60,413 bases of DNA, taken from Streptomyces lacrimifluminis. Its GTDB lineage: Bacteria; Actinomycetota; Actinomycetes; Streptomycetales; Streptomycetaceae. The position numbers and the translations under genes were made by a program. Below, piece by piece: positions 16,715 to 24,593 of this stretch. Positions within the stretch are counted from its first letter, which is position 1, and each line of letters opens with the position of its first letter. The stretch covers positions 1-60,413 of the forward strand of contig NZ_BMMU01000039.1 of NCBI RefSeq assembly GCF_014646095.1, written 5' to 3'. The notes under the pieces were generated by a model. That model was not told where the DNA came from. It did not search any database and was given only the letters and a program-made list of their open reading frames with translations.

Positions 16715-17509
16715 GTGTCTGACTCCATTGACTCCGCCTCCTCCCCCGACCCGACGCCCGCTGCCGTCCGGCCCAAGGGTGCGCCCAGGTTTCCCGGTGG
16801 GCCGCAGGCCGATCCCGCCGGGTCGCACTTCGAGCGGCGGATCAGGAGCTTCCAGCCCCGGCGCAGCCGGGTCACCGCCGGGCAGGGTGACGCGTTGCGC
16901 CGGCTGTGGCCCAAGTGGGGCCTCGACATCGACGGGCGCGCTCTCCGGCTCGGCGAGCTGTTCGGGGACGACCGGCCCGTCGTACTCGAGATCGGCTTCG
17001 GGATGGGCGAGGCCACCGCGAGGATGGCTGCCGACGATCCCGGTACCAATATCCTCGCCGTCGACGTGCACACCCCGGGGCAGGGCAATCTGCTCAACCT
17101 CGCCGACCAGCACGGACTGACCAACATCCGCGTGGCCAACGGTGACGCCATCATCCTGCTCCGCGAGATGCTCACCCCCGACGCCCTCGACGGCCTGCGC
17201 GTCTACTTCCCCGACCCCTGGCCCAAGAAGCGGCACCACAAGAGACGGCTGATCCAGGCCGAGTTCCTCGACCTTGTCGCCGACCGGCTGCGCCCCGGCG
17301 GACTCGTGCACTGCGCGACCGACTGGGAGCCGTACGCCGAGCAGATGCTCGATGTACTGAGCACGCACCCGGAGTTCGAGAACACCCGTCCCGAGGGCGG
17401 TTACGCGCCCCGTCCGGAGTTCCGGCCGCTGACCCGTTTCGAAGGCCAGGGACTTGAGAAGGGTCATGTCGTGAACGACCTGCTGTTCCGCCGCGTACAG
17501 CACTCGTAA
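16715..17509 (+). CDS. trmB: tRNA (guanine-N7-)-methyltransferase
   Basis: This 264-residue protein has the TrmB SAM loop VLEIGFGMGEATARM near residue 90 and the signature YFPDPWPKKRHHKRRL near residue 168. TrmB methylates G46 in the variable loop of many tRNAs. The first 45 or so residues are a Ser/Pro-rich actinobacterial extension. Start GTG 16715 is followed closely by the in-family sequence. It is co-oriented with prsW downstream. Confidence 0.93.
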   Translation: MSDSIDSASSPDPTPAAVRPKGAPRFPGGPQADPAGSHFERRIRSFQPRRSRVTAGQGDALRRLWPKWGLDIDGRALRLGELFGDDRPVVLEIGFGMGEATARMAADDPGTNILAVDVHTPGQGNLLNLADQHGLTNIRVANGDAIILLREMLTPDALDGLRVYFPDPWPKKRHHKRRLIQAEFLDLVADRLRPGGLVHCATDWEPYAEQMLDVLSTHPEFENTRPEGGYAPRPEFRPLTRFEGQGLEKGHVVNDLLFRRVQHS

Positions 17510-17518
17510 AGCACGCAC

Positions 17519-17560
17519 GGAGCCCGCACGGAACGGGCGCGGAGCCCGCACGGAACGGGC
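17519..17560 (+). terminator. Tandemly duplicated terminator-like hairpin after trmB
   Basis: The 20-base unit starting GGAGCCCGCACGG is present twice (17519-17538 and 17541-17560). Each copy folds as GCCCG-CACGGAA-CGGGC, and the second extends to GAGCCCG/CGGGCTC. There is no T-run, as is common for Streptomyces terminators. Confidence 0.5.
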
Positions 17561-17636
17561 TCGCAGCATGCGTAGAACACCACATAACCTCCCGCATCGT
17601 CGCGGGCCGCGCCCCTCCCTCGTTAGGGTCAATGCC

Positions 17637-19043
17637 GTGGCCACCTTTCCTCCGTACCCGACGCACCCGAGCGGTCCCACCGACGGTCCCGTGGGCGGGG
17701 CGCTGCGGCACGCTCACTGGTGGCAGCGGTCATGGGTGCGTTACGGCGCCCTCACCAGCCTGCTCGCGCTCTCCGGGCTCGTCATCCTCGCCCTGGTCCG
17801 CGAACAGACCGGCACCGAGGGCTTCCTGGTCGGGCTCGGACTCGCCGTGTTTCCCGTGCCGTTGCTCGTCGCCGCGTTCCGGTGGCTGGACCGGGTGGAG
17901 CCGGGGCCCTGGCGGAACCTGCTCTTCGCCTTCGCCTGGGGTGCCTGCGCGGCGGCCCTGATAGCGATCGTCGCCAACAGCTTCGCGACCAGATGGATAG
18001 CGACGGCCACCGCCGATCCGTCCAGCGCGGACACCCTCGGGGCGACCGTCATAGCGCCGATCGTCGAGGAGTCGGCCAAGGCAGCCGCCGTACTGCTCAT
18101 CTACCTCTTCCGGCGGCGCGACTTCACCGGGATCGTCGACGGGGTCGTCATCGCCGGGGTCACCGCCACCGGCTTCGCCTTCACCGAGAACATCCTCTAT
18201 CTGGGCACCGCCTTCGGCACCGACCAGCTCACCGGGGACAGTGGAATCGCCTCGGTCACCGCGGCGACCTTCTTCGTACGCATCGTCATGTCACCGTTCG
18301 CGCACCCCCTGTTCACGGTGCTCACCGGCATCGGGTTCGGGATCGCCGCGCTGTCGGGCGAGCGCCGGCGCGTCCGCAAGGTGCTGCTGCCGCTGGCCGG
18401 GCTGTTGCTCGCGATGAGCATGCACGCCTTTTGGAACGCCTCGTCGACGTTCGGGGAGTACGGGTTCTTCGCGGTGTACGCCGCGTTCATGGTGCCCGCG
18501 TTCGGCCTGCTGACCTGGCTGGTCATCTGGACCCGGCAGCGCGAACTGCGCACCGTGCGCGCCGAGCTGCCCGCGTACGCGGTGGCCGGCTGGCTGACCC
18601 CGGCCGAGCCGTACGCCCTCGGCTCGATGCGCGCCCGCCGCCTGGCCCGCGAGTACGCCCGCCGTCACCTGGGCAGGCCTGCGGCCCGCGCGGTGGCGCA
18701 GTACGAGGCGTACGCCACCTCACTCGCGTTCCTCCGCCACCGGGGGCGCCTCGGCCGGGCGGGCGCCGACTTCGTCGTCCGGGAGCGTGAGCTGCTGGGC
18801 GAGCTGTGGCAGCGCAGGGCGGTGGCCCGCCCGGCCCTGGACCACGCGGCGCGCGCCATCGCCCCGGCCCCGGCTCCCGTCCTGCCGGTCATCTGGCCGC
18901 CGTACGGCCGACAGGGGTACGGCGGCCAGATGACGCCGTACCCCCCGTACAGCCATGTCCACGGACACACCGGCAACCCCGGCCACGGCCACCAGCGCCC
19001 CGCCCACGACCCGTACCCGGCCTACAACCCGTACCGCTCGTAG
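17637..19043 (+). CDS. PrsW-family intramembrane metalloprotease
   Basis: This protein of about 468 residues has eight or more membrane segments. The PrsW motifs are present in order: EESAK after IAPIV, FAFTEN, and histidines in SPFAHPLFT and MHAFWNASS. PrsW-type proteases cut membrane anti-sigma factors or other membrane proteins. The C-terminal 120 residues form a cytoplasmic, Pro/Tyr/His-rich tail. GTG 17637 was chosen over ATG 17568 because the upstream part is arginine-rich and overlaps the probable promoter. It follows trmB after about 130 bases. Confidence 0.88.
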   Translation: MATFPPYPTHPSGPTDGPVGGALRHAHWWQRSWVRYGALTSLLALSGLVILALVREQTGTEGFLVGLGLAVFPVPLLVAAFRWLDRVEPGPWRNLLFAFAWGACAAALIAIVANSFATRWIATATADPSSADTLGATVIAPIVEESAKAAAVLLIYLFRRRDFTGIVDGVVIAGVTATGFAFTENILYLGTAFGTDQLTGDSGIASVTAATFFVRIVMSPFAHPLFTVLTGIGFGIAALSGERRRVRKVLLPLAGLLLAMSMHAFWNASSTFGEYGFFAVYAAFMVPAFGLLTWLVIWTRQRELRTVRAELPAYAVAGWLTPAEPYALGSMRARRLAREYARRHLGRPAARAVAQYEAYATSLAFLRHRGRLGRAGADFVVRERELLGELWQRRAVARPALDHAARAIAPAPAPVLPVIWPPYGRQGYGGQMTPYPPYSHVHGHTGNPGHGHQRPAHDPYPAYNPYRS

Positions 19044-19079
19044 CCACGCCGCCGCACTCGCCGCGCACTCTGCGGAGTC

Positions 19080-19544
19080 TCAGGCCGAAGCCACCGTAAG
19101 GCTCGCGACCTCCGCCTCCGTCAGTTCCAGTTCCGCGACCGCGAGCAGCGGCGGGAGCTGGTCGACCGTGCGGGCGGACGCGATCGGGGCCGCCACCGTC
19201 GGCCGGGCGGCGCCCTGCGCACGCGGGCTGTCGACCGCCGTACCGGCGCGGTACTTGCCCGTGAGGAAGCCGGAGGCCAGGGCGTAGTACGGGTCGGCGG
19301 CGAGGCCCGTGCGGGAGGCGATGTCCCGCCGCGAGCCCTCGTAGGTGTCGCGTGAGACCAGGTTGTAGTAGGGCTGGACGGCCACGTACCTGGCCAGGCC
19401 CTCGCGGTCGGAGAGGTCCAGGGAGTCCTCGAAGGATTGCGTCTCGTCGGCGGTCCAGCCGAAGACGTTGCCGCCGAGGGCGAGCGGGAAGACCTCTAGG
19501 TCCGATGATCCGAGCTGGCGAAGAGCAGTCATGCTCGTCGTCAA
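19080..19544 (-). pseudogene. Aldo/keto reductase remnant with two in-frame deletions
   Basis: The 154-residue product starts like an aldo/keto reductase (LRQLGSSDLEVFPLALGGNV) and ends like one (TVAAPIASARTVDQL). The family is normally about 310-330 residues. About 100 residues are missing after ADETQSFE, including the catalytic Asp/Tyr/Lys part of the barrel. A further stretch of about 35 is missing after SPRAQGA. Both joins keep the reading frame. The product cannot form a complete barrel, so I treat it as a pseudogene. Confidence 0.7.
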
Positions 19545-19634
19545 CGCCCGGCGGTCCTGACGTCGACGAGCGAGCGCCAGGACTGCCGGGGAGAGACCGC
19601 GGGACTACCGGAGCGAGACCGGGGAAAGCGTCTC

Positions 19635-20699
19635 CTACGGGTTCAGGCCCATGCTCCGCAGCCAGGCCATCGGGTCGATGCCCGCGCTGTCCGAGCTGCT
19701 GGTGTGCACCTCCATGTGGAGGTGGGCCCCGGTGACGTTGCCGGTGGCGCCGACACGGCCGATCACGTCACCCGTGTTGACCTTCTGGCCGACACTGACG
19801 TTGATCGACGACTGGTGGGCGTACCAGATCTCGGTGCCGTCCTCAAGGGTGAGGATCGTCCGGTAGCCGTACGAGCCGCTCCAGCCCGCCTCGGTGATCG
19901 TGCCGGTGTGGACGGCCTTGAGCGGGGTACCGGTGGGTGCGGCGAAGTCGAGGCCGGTGTGGTAGCCGGAGGACCACAGCGAGCCGGCCTGGCCGAACGA
20001 CGAGGTGATCGTGTACGAGGAGGTCGGCAGCGTGTACTGCTTGGCGAGCTCGGCGAGGCGCGCGGCCTCCAGCTTCGCCTTGGCCTCCTCGGCGACCTTC
20101 TTCTTCTCGGCGGCGACCTTCGCGGCGGCCTCGCGCTTCACCTTGGCGGCCTCGGCGGCGGCCTTCTTCGCGGCGGCGTCCTGGGCGGCCTGCTGGACCT
20201 TGGCCTCGGCCTGGTCCTTCTGCTGCTCGGCCTGGAGGATGATGCGGGCGCGCAGGGCCTCGCCCGCGTCGCTGGTGCCCTGCTGCGTCTCCTCGGAGGT
20301 CACGCCGACACTGCTGAGCGCGGTGGCGGAGCCCTGGGGCTCGTTGTCCGAGTCGTCCTGTGTGAAGGGCGAGCCGACCGAGGGCAGGTCGGGGATGGAG
20401 ATGGAGACCGGCGGCTTGCCGGTCTGCGCGCTGGCCATGCCACCCGCGCCGACGGCGGCTATGACACCGACGCCGAGAACGGTGGAGCTGCGGGCGAGCC
20501 CTCCGCCGCGCTGCTTGCTGACGCGGTGCCGGCCGCGGACAGGGCGGGTGGATTCCGCGGTGGGATTCCACTCTTCCCAGGGGCCCTCGTCGGTGCGGTT
20601 GCCGCCGAAGCCGAAGGTCGGGATCTTGCCGGCCTCGGTCTCGCTGCTGCGCTGACTCGGCACGAACGGGGCCTCTGGGGCAGCCGGGTTTGACGCCAC
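19635..20699 (-). CDS. M23-family peptidoglycan endopeptidase with coiled-coil
   Basis: This 354-residue protein has a hydrophobic membrane-spanning or signal segment near residues 70-92. A long Ala/Lys/Glu-rich coiled coil lies at about 145-215. The C-terminal LytM/M23 domain shows the zinc ligands in GYHTGLDFA and HLHMEVH. It is predicted to cleave peptide crosslinks outside the membrane. GTG 20699 is preceded by AAAGGAG. The gene has a c-di-AMP riboswitch in its leader, which ties wall turnover to this second messenger, as known for other Streptomyces cell-wall hydrolase genes. Confidence 0.92.
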   Translation of the reverse strand: MASNPAAPEAPFVPSQRSSETEAGKIPTFGFGGNRTDEGPWEEWNPTAESTRPVRGRHRVSKQRGGGLARSSTVLGVGVIAAVGAGGMASAQTGKPPVSISIPDLPSVGSPFTQDDSDNEPQGSATALSSVGVTSEETQQGTSDAGEALRARIILQAEQQKDQAEAKVQQAAQDAAAKKAAAEAAKVKREAAAKVAAEKKKVAEEAKAKLEAARLAELAKQYTLPTSSYTITSSFGQAGSLWSSGYHTGLDFAAPTGTPLKAVHTGTITEAGWSGSYGYRTILTLEDGTEIWYAHQSSINVSVGQKVNTGDVIGRVGATGNVTGAHLHMEVHTSSSDSAGIDPMAWLRSMGLNP

Positions 20700-20717
20700 G
20701 TGGGCGTGCTCCTTTCC

Positions 20718-20905
20718 TTCCCTCTCGCCTACCGGGTTAGCTGACGGGTTCGGAGCAGGAAGGTCTCCTACGCGCGTATACCTGCCGTGTGGCCACGGAG
20801 GCGGACGAGCGATTCACCCCAAGGTGGTGGTTCCCCGGTTCCCTTGCGGGATTCGGCGCGTGCGCACGTAGCCGTCTCTTGTGACGGCTGGGACAACCGC
20901 GCTGC
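20718..20905 (-). promoter_or_regulatory. c-di-AMP riboswitch (ydaO/yuaA class)
   Basis: On the minus strand the leader of the M23 gene reads AATCCCGCAAGGGAACCGGG, then GAACCAC, TTGGGGTGAAT, and finally CCGAACCCGTCAGCTAACCC and GGTAGGCG. These are the conserved blocks of the actinobacterial ydaO element. The class binds cyclic di-AMP and usually switches expression off. Boundaries are approximate; the aptamer lies between a probable start near 20,930 and the ribosome site near 20,710. Confidence 0.85.
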
Positions 20906-21116
20906 GTTATCGAACGTTAATAGACCCGGCCACCTGTTTCCAAGCTGTTCCCAGTGATCGTTAACCCTTTTCCCGAGGACTTTCTGGGTCACCACCGGTG
21001 AAAATCGGGCGAGTTGACCATGTCACAAGTGACTCCTGAGTATTGACTGTGTGTCAGATGTTGCGCGGAGAGAGATCGCGCACTCACCTTCGGTGACAAC
21101 CGATGAGAACCGAGTC

Positions 21117-21190
21117 GGACCGGATGTCACGACTGGCGTCAGAACCGATGTCAGGACTGATGTCAGGACCGATGTCAGGACTGATTCCGG
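21117..21190. repeat. Imperfect 12-bp tandem repeats
   Basis: Units of the form AC(C/T)GATGTCAGG repeat about five times with small changes, just downstream of the stop of the membrane phosphatase. No hairpin of note forms. The part between 21,000 and 21,116 has no recognised feature. Confidence 0.6.
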
Positions 21191-21198
21191 TACCGGCA

Positions 21199-22347
21199 TC
21201 ACGGCCGTCGTACGGCGAGCAGCGCCATGTCGTCCGTGGTCCCGCCGCCCGAGTGCCGGCGCACCTCGTCCGCGAGGGTGGCGAGCAGGGTGACCGGGGA
21301 CCGGAAGACGCGACCCGTGAGCCGGGCGGCCGGGTCGAAGAAGGCGCCGTGCTCGTCACGGGCCTCGGACAGCCCGTCGGTGTGCAGGAGCAGCGTCGCG
21401 CCGGCGGGGAGAGGGGCCTCCTCCACGCGGTCGGGCCAGGCGCCGAGGTCGCCCATGCCGAGCGGCAGCGCGGGCTCGGCCGGGTCGAGGGTGCGCAGGG
21501 TGCCGTCGGCGCTGAGGAGCAGGGGCGGGGGGTGACCTCGGTTGAGGATGCGTACGGTCCCGTCGCCGTGCGGGATTTCGGCGAAGACCGCGGTGGTGAA
21601 CCCCTCCGCGGCTTCGAGCCCGTCGCGCCGGGCACCCTCACGCGCGAGGGCCCGCTCCAGCCGCTGGGCGACCCCCTCCAGGGTCGCCTCCTGTTCTGCG
21701 GCCTCCCGGAACGCCCCGATGACCACGGCGACGGCCGCCACCGCCCCCATGCCCTTGCCCCGCACGTCCCCGAGGACGAGCCGCACGCCGTACACGGTGT
21801 CCTGCACCGCGTACAGGTCTCCGCCGATGAAGGCGCCCTCATGGGCGGCCTCGTACCGCGCGGCGATCTCGAATCCGCCGATGCGCGCCTCCGGTTCGGG
21901 CAGTACGGCGCGCTGCACCGCCTCGGCGATCTCGCGGGCCGAGGCTAGGCGCCGGTCACCCCGGCGCACGACCCGGTTGATGACGACGGCCAGGACCGCG
22001 ACCGTGGCCACGGTGACCGTCTCGGTGACCGAGTCGACGTCCGCGGTGAATCCGTAGCGGAGGTGGACGACGTACCCGGCGAAGAGGGCGGCGGCGCCGG
22101 TGACCACCGTGGTGCGCAGCGAGGAGAGCGGGGCGGCGATGAGCGGGGCGGCCGTGAAGAAGGGGATCGCGGTGAAGGGGCGCGGGGCGGCGTAGTCGTA
22201 GACGATCCCGGCGAGGATCAGGAGCGCGGGCAGGACGCGGACGAGGGCCCGCACCCGCGAGATGACCTCTTCCTCCGGCTCGCCCGCTGGCGGGTCCAGG
22301 AAGTGTCCCGACCGTCCCACTCGTCTCGTCTCCCGCCGGATCACCAC
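21199..22347 (-). CDS. Membrane-bound SpoIIE-type PP2C phosphatase
   Basis: This 382-residue protein has four hydrophobic segments at about residues 30-125, then a PP2C/SpoIIE catalytic domain with GGDLYAV, GDVRGKG, TDGLSEARD and TTDDMALLAVR. Such proteins dephosphorylate anti-anti-sigma factors in partner-switching cascades. Unlike the phosphatase at 3277-4962 it has neither PAS nor ATPase domains. GTG 22347 is the start. It lies downstream of the tRNA-fMet gene, separated by a strong terminator. Confidence 0.9.
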   Translation of the reverse strand: MVIRRETRRVGRSGHFLDPPAGEPEEEVISRVRALVRVLPALLILAGIVYDYAAPRPFTAIPFFTAAPLIAAPLSSLRTTVVTGAAALFAGYVVHLRYGFTADVDSVTETVTVATVAVLAVVINRVVRRGDRRLASAREIAEAVQRAVLPEPEARIGGFEIAARYEAAHEGAFIGGDLYAVQDTVYGVRLVLGDVRGKGMGAVAAVAVVIGAFREAAEQEATLEGVAQRLERALAREGARRDGLEAAEGFTTAVFAEIPHGDGTVRILNRGHPPPLLLSADGTLRTLDPAEPALPLGMGDLGAWPDRVEEAPLPAGATLLLHTDGLSEARDEHGAFFDPAARLTGRVFRSPVTLLATLADEVRRHSGGGTTDDMALLAVRRP

Positions 22348-22444
22348 GGCCCGTCCGTCCCGTCCAGGTTTCCGGGGGCGGGAGCGGCGGGCGAGCCAGG
22401 TGGACCGACCGGGCTAAGAGGGCAGGGAAACGGCTCAGGAAAAC

Positions 22445-22488
22445 GGCCAAGGGCCGGAAACCAGTTTCCTGGTTTCCGGCCCTTGGCC
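22445..22488 (-). terminator. 20-bp perfect hairpin terminator of tRNA-fMet
   Basis: The arms at 22445-22464 and 22469-22488 are perfectly complementary over 20 bases with a TTTC loop. The hairpin sits six bases after the tRNA 3' end, so it is the likely terminator of the tRNA transcript. It can also act on the opposite strand. Confidence 0.85.
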
Positions 22489-22493
22489 TTTAG

Positions 22494-22567
22494 TAGCGGG
22501 GACAGGATTTGAACCTGCGACCTCTGGGTTATGAGCCCAGCGAGCTACCGAGCTGCTCCACCCCGCG
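22494..22567 (-). tRNA. Initiator tRNA-Met (CAT)
   Basis: The minus strand reads CGCGGGGTGGAGCAGCTCGG and onward, with anticodon loop CTCATAA, T-arm GCAGGTTCAAATCCTGT and acceptor CCCCGCTA. The first base does not pair with position 72, and the anticodon stem has the GGG/CCC pairs of initiator tRNAs. The CCA end is not encoded (the genome has CTA). Length is 74 bases. Confidence 0.95.
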
Positions 22568-22644
22568 CCGTTGAATGCAACTATACGCCATCCGCGGGAC
22601 GTCGATCACCACGTTTGATTCGGCGGGCTCCCGGGCGCGGGACG

Positions 22645-23784
22645 TCAGCCGGACAGATGGGCGTTGGGAGCCTTGGCGCGCTCCTCGTACTCGGGGAGCA
22701 CGACGACCTCGGTGCCCGCCCCCCTGAGCAGCCCGTTCCCGTCCGCCGCCACCACGAAGGTGTCCGGCTCGCGCCAGGCGGTCACCACCCGGCGGACGCC
22801 CGCGTCGAGGATCAGCCGGGCGCACGGTGCCGGGCGGGACGCGCGCCGGGCGCAGGGTTCGAGGCTGCTGTAGACGGTGGCCGTCGGGAGCCGGGGGTCG
22901 GCCGGGTCGAGCCTGGCGAGCGCCGCCTCCTCCGCGTGCACGACCGGGTCGCCGCCCTCCCGTGAGTGTCCGCGCGCCAGTTCCGTGCCGTCTGCGGCCA
23001 CCACCACCGCCCCGACGCTGAACGCCGTGCGCGACGGCGGACACCGCTCCGCCAGTTCGCACGCCAGGGCCAGCCAGTGCCGGTCGGCGCCGGAGGCGAG
23101 CGGGCCGGTGCCGGGTGCGGTGGGCTCGTACCGCATGAGGACGACGTCCTCGATACGCCGGGTCTCCGTGAGCCGGAGCCGGCCGCCCTGGTAGGCGCCG
23201 GGGCCGAAGAGGCGGGGGGCGCCCGGGTCGCCGACGAAGAGGGGCGCGAGGACGAGCTGGAGTTCGTCGGCGAGGTGCTGCTGGAGGAGCTGGGTGTGGA
23301 CGGTGCCGCCGCCCTCGACCATGAGGCGCTGGACGCCCCGTACGTCGTGGAGGTGTTCGAGGAGGGCCCGCCAGCCGAGGGAGCCCGGCCCCAGGGAGAC
23401 GATGTCCACACCGGCACCGAGGTCCGCCCGCCGGGCCCGTTCGGCGCCCTGGTCCGTCGTGTACACGAGCTTCTCGCCGCCCGTGTGCCAGAAGTTGGCG
23501 GCCGGGTCCAGCACGCCCGATCCGCTCACCGTCACCTTGAGCGGGTACGCGGGTTTTCCGGCCGCCAGCCGCGCGGCCCGCCGCTCGGGCGAGTTGACCA
23601 GGAGCCGCGGGTTGTCGGCGCGGATGGTGCCGGCGCCGATGAGGATCGCGTCACTGGCAGCCCGTACCTCGTCGACCCGGTCGAAGTCGGCGGGGCTGGA
23701 GAGCAGCAGCCGCTCGGGGCCGGTGTCGTCCAGGTAGCCGTCGAGGGAGACTGCGGCGGACAACAGGACGTGCGGGAGGGGCAT
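22645..23784 (-). CDS. RibD-like bifunctional protein, reductase then deaminase
   Basis: This 379-residue protein has a RibD-C/DHFR-like reductase domain first (VSLDGYLDDTGPERLLLSS to about residue 215). A cytidine-deaminase-fold zinc domain follows with HAEEAAL and PCARR..PAPCA. Classical RibD has the opposite order. Together these activities would deaminate and reduce the pyrimidine made by GTP cyclohydrolase II, which is encoded nearby at 24594-25262. ATG 23784 is preceded by GGAAGAGAG. It is divergent from the MarR gene and probably controlled by it. Confidence 0.85.
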   Translation of the reverse strand: MPLPHVLLSAAVSLDGYLDDTGPERLLLSSPADFDRVDEVRAASDAILIGAGTIRADNPRLLVNSPERRAARLAAGKPAYPLKVTVSGSGVLDPAANFWHTGGEKLVYTTDQGAERARRADLGAGVDIVSLGPGSLGWRALLEHLHDVRGVQRLMVEGGGTVHTQLLQQHLADELQLVLAPLFVGDPGAPRLFGPGAYQGGRLRLTETRRIEDVVLMRYEPTAPGTGPLASGADRHWLALACELAERCPPSRTAFSVGAVVVAADGTELARGHSREGGDPVVHAEEAALARLDPADPRLPTATVYSSLEPCARRASRPAPCARLILDAGVRRVVTAWREPDTFVVAADGNGLLRGAGTEVVVLPEYEERAKAPNAHLSG

Positions 23785-23881
23785 GGCAACACTCTCTTCC
23801 AGCGCTTCCAGGACATCGGGACTTCGAGGCTTCGGGCTTCGGGGCTTTCGGCGCCTTGGAGGCGGTCTTGACCGGGCGAGC

Positions 23882-23910
23882 TTGGTTCAAGTTTTAAACA
23901 AACCTACACT
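23882..23910 (+). promoter_or_regulatory. Leaderless marR promoter with embedded operator
   Basis: TTGGTT at 23882-23887 and TACACT at 23905-23910 are 17 bases apart. The expected transcription start falls on the ATG at 23917, so the mRNA would be leaderless. The palindrome GTTTTAAAC (23891-23899) lies between the two elements. This is where a MarR repressor would block both this promoter and the divergent one. Confidence 0.5.
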
Positions 23911-23916
23911 GGTCGC

Positions 23917-24459
23917 ATGACGACCCGCTGGCTCACCCCCGAGGAGCAGCGCGCGTGGCGCGCGTACGTCGCGGCCTCGCTGCTCCTGGAGGACGCGCTC
24001 GACCGGCAGCTCCAGCAGGACGCCGGGATGCCGCACCTCTATTACACGATCCTGGCCTACCTCTCCGAGACGCCCGAGCGGCGGCTGCGGATGACCGATC
24101 TCGCCGAGAAGCTGAAGATCACGCGCAGTCGGCTGACGTACGCGGTGGCCCGGCTGGAGAAGGACGGTCACGTCCGGCGCGAGGCCTGCCGGTGGGACAA
24201 GCGGGGCACCGTCGCCGCGCTGACCGAGGAGGGCATGGCGGTGCTGGAGCGCAGCGCCCCGGGTCATGTCGCCACGGTCCGCGCGTCCCTCTTCGACCAT
24301 CTGACCCCGGAGCAGGTGGGCCAGCTGGAGGAGATCGGCACCCGGATCGAGCGGGCGCTCCAGGGGGACGGGGCGGAGCCGGCGCCGGAGAGTCTGCCGT
24401 GGCTGCGCAGGTCGTCGACCTCGTGCAACGCCGGAGAGTCGGGCGACGCCGGCGCATGA
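23917..24459 (+). CDS. MarR-family regulator of the riboflavin-type module
   Basis: This 180-residue protein has the MarR fold: an N-terminal dimer helix, LRMTDLAEKLKITRSRLTYA as the helix-turn-helix (near residues 55-75) and a wing at RREACRWDKRGTVAALT. It lies between the RibD-like gene and ribA. TTTNAAAC palindromes occur in the promoters on both sides of it, which suggests it controls both. Its inducer cannot be seen. Confidence 0.9.
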   Translation: MTTRWLTPEEQRAWRAYVAASLLLEDALDRQLQQDAGMPHLYYTILAYLSETPERRLRMTDLAEKLKITRSRLTYAVARLEKDGHVRREACRWDKRGTVAALTEEGMAVLERSAPGHVATVRASLFDHLTPEQVGQLEEIGTRIERALQGDGAEPAPESLPWLRRSSTSCNAGESGDAGA

Positions 24460-24488
24460 GGCAGCCCGTGACGCAGCCCATGAACCCG

Positions 24489-24518
24489 TTGCTTTAACTT
24501 TGAAACATGAGGTAGGGT
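24489..24518 (+). promoter_or_regulatory. Candidate ribA promoter with MarR-like site
   Basis: TTGCTT at 24489-24494 and TAGGGT at 24513-24518 are 18 bases apart. CTTTGAAAC at 24498-24506 lies between them and matches the GTTTTAAAC site of the marR promoter at all but one base outside the central position. Confidence 0.5.
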
Positions 24519-24532
24519 CACCCTTCGAGTGA

Positions 24533-24560
24533 GGATCTGCTTCAAAACTGAAGCAGATCC
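24533..24560. promoter_or_regulatory. Perfect 12-bp inverted repeat in ribA leader
   Basis: GGATCTGCTTCA (24533-24544) and TGAAGCAGATCC (24549-24560) are exact inverted repeats with an AAAC loop. They lie between the candidate promoter and the ATG of ribA at 24594. This may be a second operator or an RNA hairpin controlling ribA. Confidence 0.6.
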
Positions 24561-24593
24561 GAGGATCGATCACGACCGACCCGGGAGACCCGC

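Noticed and set aside
15245..17680. An 811-codon minus-strand open frame
   Set aside because: It is antisense to lhgO and trmB, which have clear domains; the frame is a side effect of high GC.
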